Assembly (NCBI GenBank): GCA_964034945.1
Contig: OZ035960.1
Coordinates: forward strand, 104,740,933 to 104,804,932
DNA length: 64,000 nucleotides
Source of the DNA: Chrysopilus asiliformis
Lineage: Eukaryota > Arthropoda > Insecta > Diptera > Rhagionidae
Direction: 5' to 3'
In this document: one piece after another, positions 1-10,859 of the stretch
Numbering within the stretch: position 1 is the first letter of the stretch
Layout: each line of letters starts with the position of its first letter
Made by a program: the position numbers and the translations under genes
Notes under the pieces: generated by a model
Told to the model about the DNA's origin: nothing
Database searches by the model: none
Seen by the model: only the letters and a program-made list of their open reading frames with translations

Positions 1-485
1 CAATAAAGGGATTGGGTGGAACTACAACAAGCGGTTATGTAAAATATGTCGCAGTTTTAGGGAGAGGGGATATGCGATAGTGTGATGGAGTCATACTAAA
101 CTCCATTCAAACAACCTTTAAAAAAATGTGTCGAAAGGGGGAAGGGGGGTCCGACAAACCTAAAACTATTGTGATTAAAAAAGTGGTACGATTGAATTTA
201 AAAAGTGATTCGAACTAAAACTATTGTGCAAGGAGAGAAATTCAAATATGAATTTGCGAGACAGCAATGATTCCCTAAAAACAAGGAAATTATTCCTATA
301 ATTTTGGGAAAATTGGTTATTTTTCGCATGCATTCCACCATATGTTTGGGAGTCATTACCAGAAAATTCACTGTCTCGTATATTCCTATTTTTTGTAGAA
401 ATTTGTCTTACTATTTCTCTCCGTGTATATTTTGGACAGAACTGTAATGGCGATAACGTGATCCAAATTCCTTCAGCGGTTAAAA
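1..485. other. No gene seen
   Basis: AT-rich; 240-455 resembles repeat D (TTCCTATAATTTTGGG, GGGAGTCATT). Apparent long frames on the - strand cross the purine-rich minisatellite and are not credible. Confidence 0.5.
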
Positions 486-489
486 AAAT

Positions 490-640
490 ATGAATAGAGA
501 GGTTGGGAGAGAGAAAGGGAGGGTGGGAGAGAGAAAGGGCGGGTGGGAGAGAGAAAGGGTGGGTGGGAGAGAGAAAGGGCGGGTGGGAGAGAGGGTGGGA
601 GGGAAAGGTGACGGGAGGGAGAGGGGGTGGGAGAGAGAGG
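490..640 (+). repeat. Purine-rich minisatellite, about 22-bp unit
   Basis: Units of the form GGGTGGGAGAGAGAAAGGGC repeated four times and then degenerating into GGGAGAGAGGG. The repetitive Arg/Glu/Gly frames are artefacts. Confidence 0.9.
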
Positions 641-1089
641 GATTTTTGAAAAACAGTATTCATCTATCTTTATATATAAAATCCCTTTCTGCCTGTAAAT
701 TTTGACAATCGACCTTATAGTTTGTTTTTACACTAATAGAGGCCATTTATGATCAAAACCGGCTTTTTTTTTATCAATTTTTGTCTCTTTGTTACCGAAT
801 AACGTGAAAACTGCTGAACGGATTTTAATGAAACTTTATAGTTAAGTTAATGCTAATTTGTAATGAAACATAGGCTGTTAATTTTTTGAGATAATGCTCC
901 CTCCACCCCCTCCCAATACAAATTGAACAGTTTTTGGGATTTTCTCGAAAACGGTATATGCTATTGGAAATATTATAAAGTTAAAGTGTGTTTATAATGT
1001 GATTTTTCATAACTCTCCCATACACAGAAATTCAATCGAACCACTTTTTTTTACTTTCCCCTATACAAACATGTAATTTTTTTTTTATT

Positions 1090-1655
1090 AGAATCCTATA
1101 ATATAATATGAGGAATGTCTGTCTGTCTGTCTGTATGTCTGTCTGTCTGTCTATCTGTCTGTCTGCACAAACGATTTCGAAAACCCGCCTAACGATTTTC
1201 ACGAAACTTGGGGGTTAGGGGTTTTCGGGAACAAGGAATCGATCTAGATAGGTCTCACCTCTGAGAAAATTCCCCACGATACCCCTCGCCTGGTATCTTC
1301 GAATTGGGTAGTCCGATCTTAATGCAACTTTACAGTATTTCTAAGGGGGCTAAGGGCTTTCGATTTTTTCACTACAAACCTGACTTCCCTCCCCTCGATA
1401 ACCCTCACCTGGTGTCTCAAAACAACGTTTCAAAAATCGGTGACAGCGATTACTCAATAATCACTCAACCGATTTCTATGAAATTTTGTTATCGCGCGTT
1501 AGTTTTAGTTCCAGCTTTCTAGGTCGGAAATTTAAAAACTCTGAAAAAGCTCTGTAAAGATAATGTGAATTTAGTTTTTCCCCAAAAATCAGCAAAGGTA
1601 GGATTTTGAGGTCGCCGAGCATGGCTCGGTCTTCCTGGTACTTAATAGATAACAA
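1090..1655 (+). mobile_element. Helitron-like non-autonomous fragment
   Basis: GTCT array (1116-1165), CACAAACGATTTCGAAAACC, repeated GATTTYYAYGAAA motifs, and near the end a hairpin CCGAGCATGGCTCGG at 1615-1629 followed by TCTTCCTGGTACTT. A terminal hairpin shortly before the end fits Helitron 3' ends, but no clear CTRR terminus is seen, so the class is uncertain. Confidence 0.4.
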
Positions 1656-1659
1656 AAAA

Positions 1660-3885
1660 CGTTCTTAAAACTCTAATTTTCCTACTGGCAATACTTTCTT
1701 ACATCACGTATAGGAAAATAAAAACTAAATCCAAATAATAGCATTAATAAAACCGAAAAGAAAGAAAATTAAATGAAAAATCATCAACCCACTACCAATA
1801 ACGTCTTATAGCGAAGAAAATATTCACGTTGCTTCTCATCGGAGCGAAAAAACGACAGTAAAATCCGAAGAATAATAAAAAAAGAGCATTTTCCTGGTTT
1901 TTAGTCTCATTATTTTCAGTCTATGGTTGGCAATTATTTCAGATTTATGGTGTGGCTATAGGCTAAGCCATTTCGAAGCTAAGCACTTCGTTTGATGAAA
2001 ATAAAATCAAAAAACTAAAAGTTGGTATTTTATATTGGTTAAATATCGCAAAAAACACAGCCATGGGCACAAGCCAAGCCACCATCCAACCATCCATACT
2101 ATAAAATAGTTTCTTGACAATCAAATACAAGTATCCAAAAATCTATATGAATACAACACGTTGGTACAGAAATACACTTTATATCTTAAGTAGAAAAGCA
2201 CAATCTAAAAGGAATTAAAAAAGTAGAAGAACGAAAAAAAAACGTTCAAAATAAAAGCAAAATTTGATGAAGAAAAGCAACAATAACTAAAAGAATCGCG
2301 CATATCTCTATACTATATCAGAACTGTACAGGCCGATTTAGATTGGATGAAGAAATGCTCGACGAGTCGGTCGTCTTGTCAAAGTGGAAATCTAAAAACC
2401 GAAAGGCGGAGTCCAACATAAACTCCACCCACATTTTATCATAATATACCAGTTTTATTAACATTGGAATAGATATGCAATTCAACATACCCTTACTGAT
2501 CGATTTGATTCCTAAATAGCCGTTGAACAACGTTCGAAAATCATAGAATGGTTTCATGCAGAAGGGGTTCAAAATTTGGGTTCGCACTCCGAAGAACTCG
2601 CTTCGCGGAGAACGTCGCGACGGTACCTAAGAAATACCAAAAGTATCTACTAGATACATTTTATCTAACGACATTTTTACTGGTATTTTTTTTTTCGATA
2701 GTGCGGTTTCAATTGATTCACTCCGCTATGCTATGCTGCGGCCAGCAGTTTTACAAACACCATTACAACATATATGTTGGTGTAAACCTGAGTTAAATTT
2801 ATGCTATCGGTTTTTTATGAGGCGCCTTATATTTATATGCTACAGTATGGTAGCTTGTCGATGAAACTTGGCCAAGTTTGTTAAGGCCGGCCTCCCTTAA
2901 CTGACATTTTGTTCTGTTTTCTGGTTTCCCCTTAGCACAGTTGGTTAAGTGGATTTCTTCGGTGTTGTTCTTTTTCTTTAAGACTCGAATTCAAAAGTCG
3001 AGAGACAAGAAATTCGTGAATTAAAACAACAAAAAAAAAATCAAGAAAAATATCTCAGTTGGTTGAAAGTGTGTGGTGCTGATGTTGTGTAAACATAACT
3101 GACCAGTTAGAGCTCATAATCGAACCAGTATTGATGTTTGAGCTCCGGGATTTTCATTATTCGATGTGATTTTTTCGAAGATTTTTTTAAATACAAAAAA
3201 AGGCTTTATTTTTTTTTTGGTGCAATCTGGTCGTTAAATTCGTCGGTGATATTAATATGCGATATGATTTCGATATGGAATCGTCTGATTCGGACATTAA
3301 AAAAACAGATTTGTGGATAATTATTAAAATTATTAAGTAATATTTTTTTTTGGGGATTAAATTCTGTGAGCAAAACAATATTTGGATATAATTATTACGA
3401 TTTTTAAATATTTTAACGCCTTGTATGTTAATTAAGTGCAAAATTGTTATTAGAATTTTAATTAAAGGAATTAATTCAAGATAATTAGTTTAAGATAAAG
3501 TGAAGCTACGTGTTTGAAATAATATAAAATTATCGAAAGAATTAAATTAGATTTTTTTTTTCTGAATAGTTGTGCAGTTTGAATTGTAGTTGCATTCTAT
3601 AGAATAAATATCTTTGCATCGGAAGTGCTTTTCCGTATTTGTTTTGTGAGTCGTTTAAAATGTGATAACATTCTAAAATTTTAAAAGCAAAAAAATAAAG
3701 GAGTTTTTAAGTGATTTTCAACAACCACCTATTTTTTATTAGCAGTATCATTAGCTAGTATTGGATCATTGGATAGTAGTTAAAGGTAAAATTTGATCTT
3801 CAAACGGAGGTTAAAAAACTATTTTTAACTTCAAACTAATTTTTGTGCTTGAAAAATAGTATTTAAACTCTATATCGACATGTAC
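1660..3885. other. No feature recognised
   Basis: Unique-looking AT-rich sequence; short frames only, none with a recognisable motif. A TCAGTTGG at 3056 lacks a TATA partner. Confidence 0.5.
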
Positions 3886-3889
3886 ACCA

Positions 3890-4032
3890 ATGGCGAATTC
3901 GAATCACAGATTTGATGCATGCTCTATCTGGAGTGAAGAGTGTCTACTTTATTTAATACAATTTTCTTAGGCAAAATTTGTCGAAATTTTCTATTGGATT
4001 CAAATTCTAGATCGACCATTCGAATTCGCCAT
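3890..4032. mobile_element. 143-bp inverted-repeat MITE
   Basis: Termini ATGGCGAATTCGAATC and CATTCGAATTCGCCAT, non-coding. Confidence 0.75.
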
Positions 4033-4103
4033 AAGTCAATAATGTTGGTATCGAGAAAATCGAGATTGAACATTTTAAGTTTGCCATAAATGTAATTTTG
4101 GAC

Positions 4104-4450
4104 TTACAGCCGTATCCTGGCGTTGTGATACTTAAGTCACAAGTCACAAGTCCATACAATTTGAGGCTCTTGTGACCGAGTTGTGACTAGTGACCGTAGC
4201 TAGAATAAGGCTGTTAGTTCCAAATTAAAAAAAGGATTGCGGCGCAGGATTTCATCGAGGGACCTTGAGATTTTCAAAAAAAAATAAAGAGAAACGGCAG
4301 GTCTTTCTCGTAGTTATGATAACCCAAAACCCCAAAAAAGTGACTAACAGCCTTATTCTAGCTACGGTCACAACTCGGTCACAAGAGCCTCAAATTCTAT
4401 GGACTTGTGACTTGTGACTTAAGTATCACAACGCCAGAATACGGCTGTAA
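4104..4450. mobile_element. Foldback element with about 110-bp arms
   Basis: Arms begin TTACAGCCGTATCCTGGCGT and end ACGCCAGAATACGGCTGTAA; similarity extends through CTTAAGTCACAAGTCACAAG and the CTAGAATAAGGCTGTTAG block. The core is only about 120 bases. Confidence 0.9.
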
Positions 4451-4471
4451 GTGTCGTTTGCACCAACGAAA

Positions 4472-4642
4472 CTTACCCGGCCTTTATACGCGACTGTAAA
4501 GTCTGTCAGTAGCACAGACTTCAAATGTCAAATTACTGACAACGAATTAAAAGACATTTAGCGAACTGGCAGTCAGTGCATTTACACGAGACTGTGTCAG
4601 CGACTGTGTCAGCTCTACAGACGCGTGTAAGGGCCGGGTAAG
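4472..4642. mobile_element. 171-bp inverted-repeat MITE
   Basis: Termini CTTACCCGGCCTTTATACGC and GCGTGTAAGGGCCGGGTAAG. Lies 21 bases after the foldback element. Internal CTGTGTCAGCGACTGTGTCAG direct repeat. Confidence 0.8.
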
Positions 4643-5236
4643 CAACTTATGCCCAAATTAAATTATTTAAGTCAAAGAATTTCCACGGTTTAAGTAGGCT
4701 AGGTACAATTTAAATTTTTAAGAATAGTAGATACGCGAAAATGGGCTTTTCTGTGTTTTGCTTGTTCACCGACGATATGATATATTACATAAAAGTATAT
4801 TAGATTTACTATACCGTTTTTAACGCATCGAACCAATCATCGGACACAAAAATTAACTACACCAGGGTGTTTAGGATCAGGATTAACAGTTCTTGGTTAA
4901 GAAAAAGCGCCCAAATGAGGCATTTTGGTAACCCAACAGCGTACAATTTTATAAAAGAGCGCCCAACATCAAAACAAGTATTTGCCCTAGATCCGGCTTG
5001 TCCAAACTGCGGCCCAGGACATATTTGAATGTTGCCCAACAAAAACTGATATATTTACAAATTTTGTGAGAATGCGACTCAAAAAACCCTTCTAAATTGA
5101 GCACGCTCTTTAGCAATGAGACTCTATTTTATTTGTGGCCCAATATAACTCATCTTCTTCCAATGTGGCCCTGGAAAGCTAAAAGGCTGGACACTCCTGC
5201 CCTAGATTTAGATTATAATATTATCGACTCATCAAT

Positions 5237-5326
5237 AAACCCCTTAATAACTCAGAAAAAGACGCAAAAAATTACAAGTGATATTTTTGTAATTTTTTGC
5301 GTCTTATTCTGAGTTATTAAGGGTTT
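5237..5326. other. Near-perfect 90-bp hairpin
   Basis: Arms of about 39 bases, AAACCCCTTAATAACTCAGA and TCTGAGTTATTAAGGGTTT at the outside and GACGCAAAAAATTACAA with TTGTAATTTTTTGCGTC inside, separated by about 10 bases. Confidence 0.85.
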
Positions 5327-5454
5327 ACAAAAAAAAAAAAAAACAAATAAACGATTCTTTCGTATTTTCTTAATAAAATCGTTTTCTTTTAAAACATATT
5401 TTAAACTTATTGGTCGTATTCGAATGTGATTGGTTTTCCTCGAATTTGTCGGGT

Positions 5455-5735
5455 TCTCAACCAAAAACTCGCGAGCTAGTTTCTGCAAGCTGTCAAAAGT
5501 GATTCTACTCTCTAATAGACAGGCCTCCACAGAACTCTCGGTGAGTAACTCGCCAGATACGAACAACGTTTGAGTAGCTTTCGAAAACGTTAGAAGCTAG
5601 AAGCTCGATTTCGGTAGTAGCGTAGCGATAGAAAAATCGTCGAAATTAACTCTCAAATGGACAACCTCCTGCGAGTAACTCTCGAGAGTTTTTGAGAGTT
5701 ACTCGGGTATTCACTCTCATGTGGAGCGGCACCTT
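5455..5735 (+). mobile_element. MITE F, copy 1, left end missing
   Basis: Matches 43990-44275: CTCGCGAGCTAGTTTCTGC, GTGATTCTACTCTCTA, CGCCAGATACGAACA, TCTCGAGAGTTTTTGAGAGT and the end CTCATGTGGAGCGGCACCTT. Confidence 0.8.
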
Positions 5736-5741
5736 TACAGT

Positions 5742-5895
5742 CTGACAGACAGAGATATATCTTTGAAATAATGCTTCATGCTTCAATAGACTCAGAAGTG
5801 CTCGGGAAATGTTTCTTTGGCAAAATTAAGAGGTCGAAATTTATCATGCATACAATACTTTGTTATACCTACTACGTATAAGAAAGTAAAAATCA
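5742..5895 (+). repeat. Family G fragment
   Basis: Starts with a TCTGACAGACAGAGATAT array remnant and ends in CTACGTATAAGAAAGTAAA, as at 15460-15612. Confidence 0.65.
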
Positions 5896-6154
5896 TCCAC
5901 ATTTTGTTGCAATCGGATGATTGGTTTGAAAGATACAGCAATTTAAGAAGTGCGATTTTTGCAACTTTGAGTGGCTGCCATTTTGTAACGATACATTTTC
6001 GACATAACCGGCTTTAATGTGTTCCATAACTCGTCACAGGTACTCACAAAATAGTATTTGTACTTGAAATTCAGCTTCCAGTAAGGTAAAATCTTACCCA
6101 AAGAAATTATTACGAGCTTCATTTTTGCCAATTTTACCTTTCAACCACAAAATG

Positions 6155-6245
6155 AATTCTTTTTCGCAGCAATTGTTTTATATCCCCCTTAAAAATTCGC
6201 TCAGATAAATTTGCAGACACCCTTGATGAATGCAGTGTAGTTTAG
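6155..6245 (+). repeat. Short dispersed repeat shared with 41700-41800
   Basis: Common blocks CCCTTAAAAA.TCGCTCA, TCGCAGACA.CC.TGATGAAT, and TAGTTTA. No identity assigned. Confidence 0.55.
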
Positions 6246-7411
6246 CAAACCAAAATAATAAACAAATAAATGTATTTTATAATATTTTGGATAGTGATTA
6301 TTATTATTAGCGTGTTGAACGAAACTCTTTTTTTTTTTATCAAAAAACTGATATGAGAAGCGCCTTTCTTCTAATTTTGTTTATTTTTTCTTTTGTTTTT
6401 TGCTTTGAAATTTTATGTTAATCAGCGCAATATTTCCGGACATTGTGTCGAAAGCACAGTAGCGCGATAAGTCGAGATATGTCCCAAATTCACTGATAAA
6501 ACATGAACATATTTTAAGTTGGTTTTAAATTCATGATATAAAAATACATGATAAATGCATGAATGAATGAATTCTTAAGTGTTTCATTTGAAATAATCAT
6601 TTTTCTTCCAAATTATTTGTTTTATACCCCATATTGGCGTTTAGCATAAAACAATTTTATGCTGATGTCGAATGGATGGATCTATGCTTATTATTGGCAA
6701 TTACCGATTTTATATTTAAAAGTGCTATGGATGGAACGAATATACGGCAAAAACGGCAGATAGTCATAAAAAACGTAAAGGTAAATAAAAAAAAACTGCT
6801 ACGAGTCAATTAAAGTTGGCCATAAATGTTAGGCCAGGCGAGTTATGCCGGTAATTTTACTACACTTTGGGTTAATAAACTGCAATAAAAACGTTTTTTT
6901 TACATTAAAAGCGGAAAGTGTTTTGAGATAAAAAAAAAACGAAGAAAGAAGAAGAAGAAATGATCATTTGATAAATAAGGCTACTCGTACTTACCTGTGG
7001 CAATGTTAGATTATCAGGTAGATGAATAAAAGATTGGTTGGCGTATGTCCCTTTATTAAAAACATTTTATTTGTTATGATTGTCTTACGTTAGCGCTAAG
7101 TGCGTTTTTTATTTGATTTGTTTTTGCATATTCTTATTAGCGGCAAACATATCATAAATTCATAAACCCGATAAAACGTGTATAAAGGATTAATGGAATC
7201 AATTGACAAGGTTTTAAGGCTTTCGTCCTTGATTTTACCAAATGCGAAATTATGTTTTATGTAGTTTCGCAAACAATTAGAAAAAAATCTCCTGTAAGGA
7301 TCATTTTCCTCAAATTTTCCGGAAAAAAATCCCATCTGGCAGTTTTTGGAGTCACTGAATCCAATTTCGGAGTTAAAAAGTCCTTAAGGATATCTCAAAG
7401 GCAAAGATATA

Positions 7412-7640
7412 TGAGGCGTTAAAAGCTAAAGTGTACCAACCCACATAATCGAGTTTTGTACTATTGTTGACTGAAATTTTTTGGAAAAAAAAATCTGTGG
7501 ACTTTATTACTCAATGTTGAAACGTTTTTTGGTGCATCCAAACATTTTTATCTAAAAACTCACTCGCAATAGTGATTCAAACACAAAAAAATTCACGATT
7601 TCGACATGTGGGTTGGTCCACTCTAGCTTTTAACGCCTCA
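7412..7640 (+). mobile_element. MITE A, copy 1
   Basis: Intact 229-bp element with termini TGAGGCGTTAAAAGCTAAAG and CTCTAGCTTTTAACGCCTCA, flanked by TATA-like sequence. Non-coding. Confidence 0.9.
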
Positions 7641-7819
7641 TATACACCCAACTCTTTTTTTACACGGTAGATACGTTCCAACGAAAATCGTGTAAAAAAA
7701 ACCGTGTAAAAAAAGATATGCAGCACATATTAAAATTGAGGATGTGTTCCACAGCTTTAAAAAACCGTGTAAGATGAAAAAAAGCTATATGTTGTCCTAA
7801 AAACCGTGCAAAAAAATAT

Positions 7820-8458
7820 AATCTTTATAAAAATGGAAGTTTGTCTGTTTGTCCGTTTGAGATTACAAAACTCAAAAACTACTGGACCGATTTTTACGCG
7901 GTTTTTTGCAAAATGATCTGTGTTGCCAGGAGCATGTAGATGTTCAAAATTCGAAACGGAAGGTCCTGTAAGGATAAATATCCTTTTTCCCGTTTTTTCC
8001 TCGGAAAAATCGGCATAAGGGGGTTTTGGGGTCGCTGATCACGAATCCGGTATTAGATTCTCAAGATTCGAAACGGGAGGTCCTGTAAGGATAATACAAA
8101 TATCCTTTTTCCAGTTTTTTTCTGGGAAAATCGGCCTTAGGGGGTTTTTGGGGGGTCGCTGATCAATGGTCCATTTTTGCCCATTAACGAACTTAGCCTC
8201 ACATTTTACGAAAAACGGATCTGTGCAAAATTTCAAGTCTCTAGCTCAATCCGTGCGCCCGCAATCCGCGCCGCAGACAGACGGAAGGACGGACAGACGG
8301 ACGGACAGACGGACGGACGGACATGCTAAATTCAACTTTTTTTATCATTCTAAACACACTGGTGTAATTCATTTTTGTGTGTGATGACGGGATCTTGGCG
8401 TTACAAACGGTAAGGTAAATCTAATATATCCTTTGGTTTCACCATACGGGTATAAAAA
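7820..8458 (+). repeat. Family T (ends ..CATACGGGTATA), copy T1
   Basis: Recognised by CTCAATCCGTGCGCCCGCAA, then a GACA/GACG array (8272-8322), ATCATTCTAAACACACTGGT, GATGACGGGATCTTGGCGTT, ACAAACGGTAAGG and the end TTTCACCATACGGGTATAAA. Internal blocks AAACGGGAGGTCCTGTAAGG are duplicated. Lies inside element E. Confidence 0.8.
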
Positions 8459-8479
8459 AGATAATCATTAGTCCATAAT

Positions 8480-8724
8480 TGAGGCGTTAAAAGCTAGAGT
8501 GGCCCCCACATGTCGAAATCGTGAATTTTTTTGTGTTTGAATCACTATTGCGAGTGAGTTTTTAGATAAAAATGTTTGGTTGCACAAAAGAACATTTCAA
8601 CATTGAAAAATAAAGTCCACAGAAATTTTTTTTTCAAAAATTTACAGTTAATAATAGTACAAAAGCGGAAAAGCTTTAAAAACTCGATTATGTGGGTTGG
8701 TCCACTCTAGCTTTTAACGCCTCA
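8480..8724 (-). mobile_element. MITE A, copy 2
   Basis: 245-bp inverted copy with termini TGAGGCGTTAAAAGCTAGAG and CTCTAGCTTTTAACGCCTCA. Lies within element E. Confidence 0.9.
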
Positions 8725-9304
8725 ATTATAAAAAAACCAAATTAGAATAGAAATAAAAATATTATTTAGATTATTCATCGCTACTTGATATTAAGCGTGA
8801 ACGTTTATTACTGACTTGACAAAAATCGCTTCCATTACTAGAGATGTCTAACACATCTGACGAGTTTGAATCCAATGAAGAGTATGGTTCATTATTAACC
8901 TTCACTGAATGCGCCCAATAACTCAATAATGTGCTTAATGCAATTTTAAATAGACAAATATAAAATCGACTATAAAAATTTCCCCAATTATATTTTATTT
9001 TTGTAACTACATGTAAAAAAATTTTCTTTAGACTTCGTGTTAGAACAAAAAATTCGTGGAAAAAAATTTTTTTTTTCTTTTTGTGGACCGTGTTATTTCA
9101 AAATCGTGTAAAAAAAGACCGTGTAAAAAAAGAGTTGGGTGTATTCGAAGACTAAAGAGTATATTTAAGCGTGGCGAAAAACAGACGTTATTTTGGATTT
9201 TTAATCATACTAATCTAATACAAAATGACTAAAAAAACATCAAATAAAAAATAAAAAAATAAAAAAAAACTTTTATTGAAAAAAACGTAAAAAAAATAAA
9301 AATG

Positions 9305-9441
9305 TTGGGCGCTGCGTATCAGAAAAAAAGCGAGTTAAAAGGATAAAAAATATAAAATATATATTTATCTTTATCAACAACAAAGAAAAATTGAATTTAT
9401 CTTTATCATATATTTATCTCTCGCAGATACGCAGCGCCCAA
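9305..9441. mobile_element. Foldback element, P-family hairpin type
   Basis: Termini TTGGGCGCTGCGTATC and GATACGCAGCGCCCAA are exact inverted repeats around an AT-rich core. Confidence 0.75.
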
Positions 9442-9469
9442 AAAATTGACACCCACTTTTCAGTAGTTT

Positions 9470-10195
9470 GCCACGTCGCAATTATGACACAGGAACGTAA
9501 TTCTGACGCTGTCATTTCATTCCATTATAATAAACAGATTTTAAGTATTTGTTTTTAACGAAAAATTTGTTAAAATTTTTTTTGCCGGTCAATTTATTTT
9601 GTTGCAATGAAATTTTGATGCCAATAAAATTGTGCCGTTTCAAAAATGTCTGCTATCCATTTTTTTATGCAATTTCCATCAAATATTTTCCTTCAGCTTG
9701 TAATTTCCTTTAACCTGAAATAAGAAAGTTAATTCTCGAGGTGAAATCGTTTGGATCAAATGTCAATGGAGAATATGGCGGCTGACGGCATCAAGTCCCC
9801 GCTTTACTTTTGATTGTAAAGCGGGGACTTTGAGGTAACTCTAGTGGCAACCGTGTCGACCCTGTTCCCATTACACACTTCTTCAAAGTCAAACTGACAT
9901 TCAGCTTCCACAGCTAATCACTGTATCGACCCGATAACCGTCAAATGTGGCTCTATCGCTGCAGGATTTTCATGAAGCGAATATTGACCCACAAACAACC
10001 CGTCGGTCACTAATCTCCCCATTAAAGCTATTGTAGCTTTGCAGGCACATTATTAATTTGTGTGTCGTTCTCGTCACATCTTACGCTTCTTGTACGCGGA
10101 TGTGACTTATAGGTCTAAATTTTTAGCCACGATTGCGTAAATTAAGTCGCAAAGAACAGATCTCGATGCTATTTGGGATCTCTTAATCTTTAATG
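9470..10195 (+). repeat. Repeat J, copy 1
   Basis: About 700-bp non-coding repeat: CGCAATTATGACACAGGAAC, GATCAAATGTCAATGGAGAA, ATCACTGTATCGACCC, TGTGTGTCGTTCTCGTCAC-type block, GATTGCGTAAATT. It carries a hairpin at 9793-9830 not conserved in copy 2. Confidence 0.8.
9793..9830. other. Perfect 15-bp hairpin in repeat J copy 1
   Basis: AAGTCCCCGCTTTAC and GTAAAGCGGGGACTT are exact inverses around TTTTGATT. Copy 2 has only the right arm. Confidence 0.85.
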
Positions 10196-10239
10196 GATAT
10201 ATTTTATGTTTTCAAATTTTAAAGTGATTTGGATGCAGT

Positions 10240-10850
10240 TTAATGCGAGGCCGAATGTCGGCCCGTGAGTAGTAGAGAGCCTATAACCTAGAGAGTGGCC
10301 ATGGGGACATCTAAAAATGGCCGCCGAGCTGAAAAACGAGCGCGAAAAACTTTAAAAATTTGATTCATTGTTATAAATAATTGCCAAAATAACTGAAGGT
10401 GGTTAATATATGTAAAAATAGCATGTTTGAGGTATCAAAAAAATTTGGAAACTCATAGTTGTTTTGATAAATTGAAAAATTGTTTACAGACTGTTCTAAT
10501 CTGGAGAAAAAGCTGTTCTAACTGACCTAATAGACTGTTCTAATTGGAGTTAATAGACTGTCCTACTCAGTAGCACAGTCTATTAAGGTAGCATGGCGAC
10601 TCTCTAGGTTAAAGGCTATCTAGTGAGTAGGGGTTGGACCGCGAAGCGCTCAGGGGCGAAGCTCGTACTCTGTTATATAATAGGCTTGTCTGTGTGTGTG
10701 TTCGCTTAAAACTCGAGAACCAATCAACAGATTTGGATGAAACTTTCAGGGGCGTTTATTGGCATCAACAAGCGTGTTTTAGGTCAAAAGTTGACCAAAG
10801 GCTCTCCAATCCATCTCTGCTAGCTCAAGCACCATGAAATCTTTAATGAT
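10240..10850 (+). mobile_element. Helitron-like fragment interrupted by a hAT-like MITE
   Basis: GCGAGGCCGAATGTCGGCCC (hairpin) then, after the insertion, GGGGTTGGACCGCGAAGCG. The uninterrupted equivalent GAGGCCGAAGGCCGACATGT + GGGTGGGGTGAACCGCGAAG is at 59095-59137. It is followed by CGCTTAAAACTCGAGAACCAA and GATTTGGATGAAACTTTC. Confidence 0.5.
10273..10622. mobile_element. hAT-like MITE with 8-bp target duplication
   Basis: 350-bp element with imperfect inverted ends TAGAGAGCCTATAACCTAGA and TCTAGGTTAAAGGCTATCTA, flanked by the perfect 8-bp direct repeat GTGAGTAG (10265-10272, 10623-10630). Internally repeated TAATAGACTGTYCTA. No ORF. Confidence 0.88.
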
Positions 10851-10859
10851 CACTAATGC

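Larger units (their letters stand above)
7645..9141. mobile_element. Element E, TA-flanked, carrying T1 and MITE A copy 2
   Basis: Termini CACCCAACTCTTTTTTTACA and TGTAAAAAAAGAGTTGGGTG are inverted repeats, flanked by TA (7643-7644, 9142-9143). Its own sequence is non-coding with scattered CCGTGTAAAAAAA motifs. Two later insertions lie inside. Confidence 0.8.
7100..9445 (-). repeat. Family P, copy interrupted by MITE A and element E
   Basis: Family P is recognised by CTGTAAGGATA, CTCAAATTTTCCGGAAAAAA, CCCAT.TGG and ATATCTCAAAGGCAA. The uninterrupted join GGATATATATTCGAAGACC is at 41112-41145; here it is split after GATATA at 7411 and resumes with TTCGAAGACTAAAG at 9144. The copy ends with the foldback at 9305-9441. 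Confidence 0.7.

Noticed and set aside
490..705. Arg/Glu/Gly-rich frame and a Pro/Ser/Leu-rich frame opposite
   Set aside because: Both are products of the purine-rich minisatellite.
3050..3800. 5' untranslated exon with initiator TCAGTTGG at 3056 and a GTAAAA donor near 3785
   Set aside because: No TATA partner, no coding sequence to splice to, and the motifs are too common in this composition.
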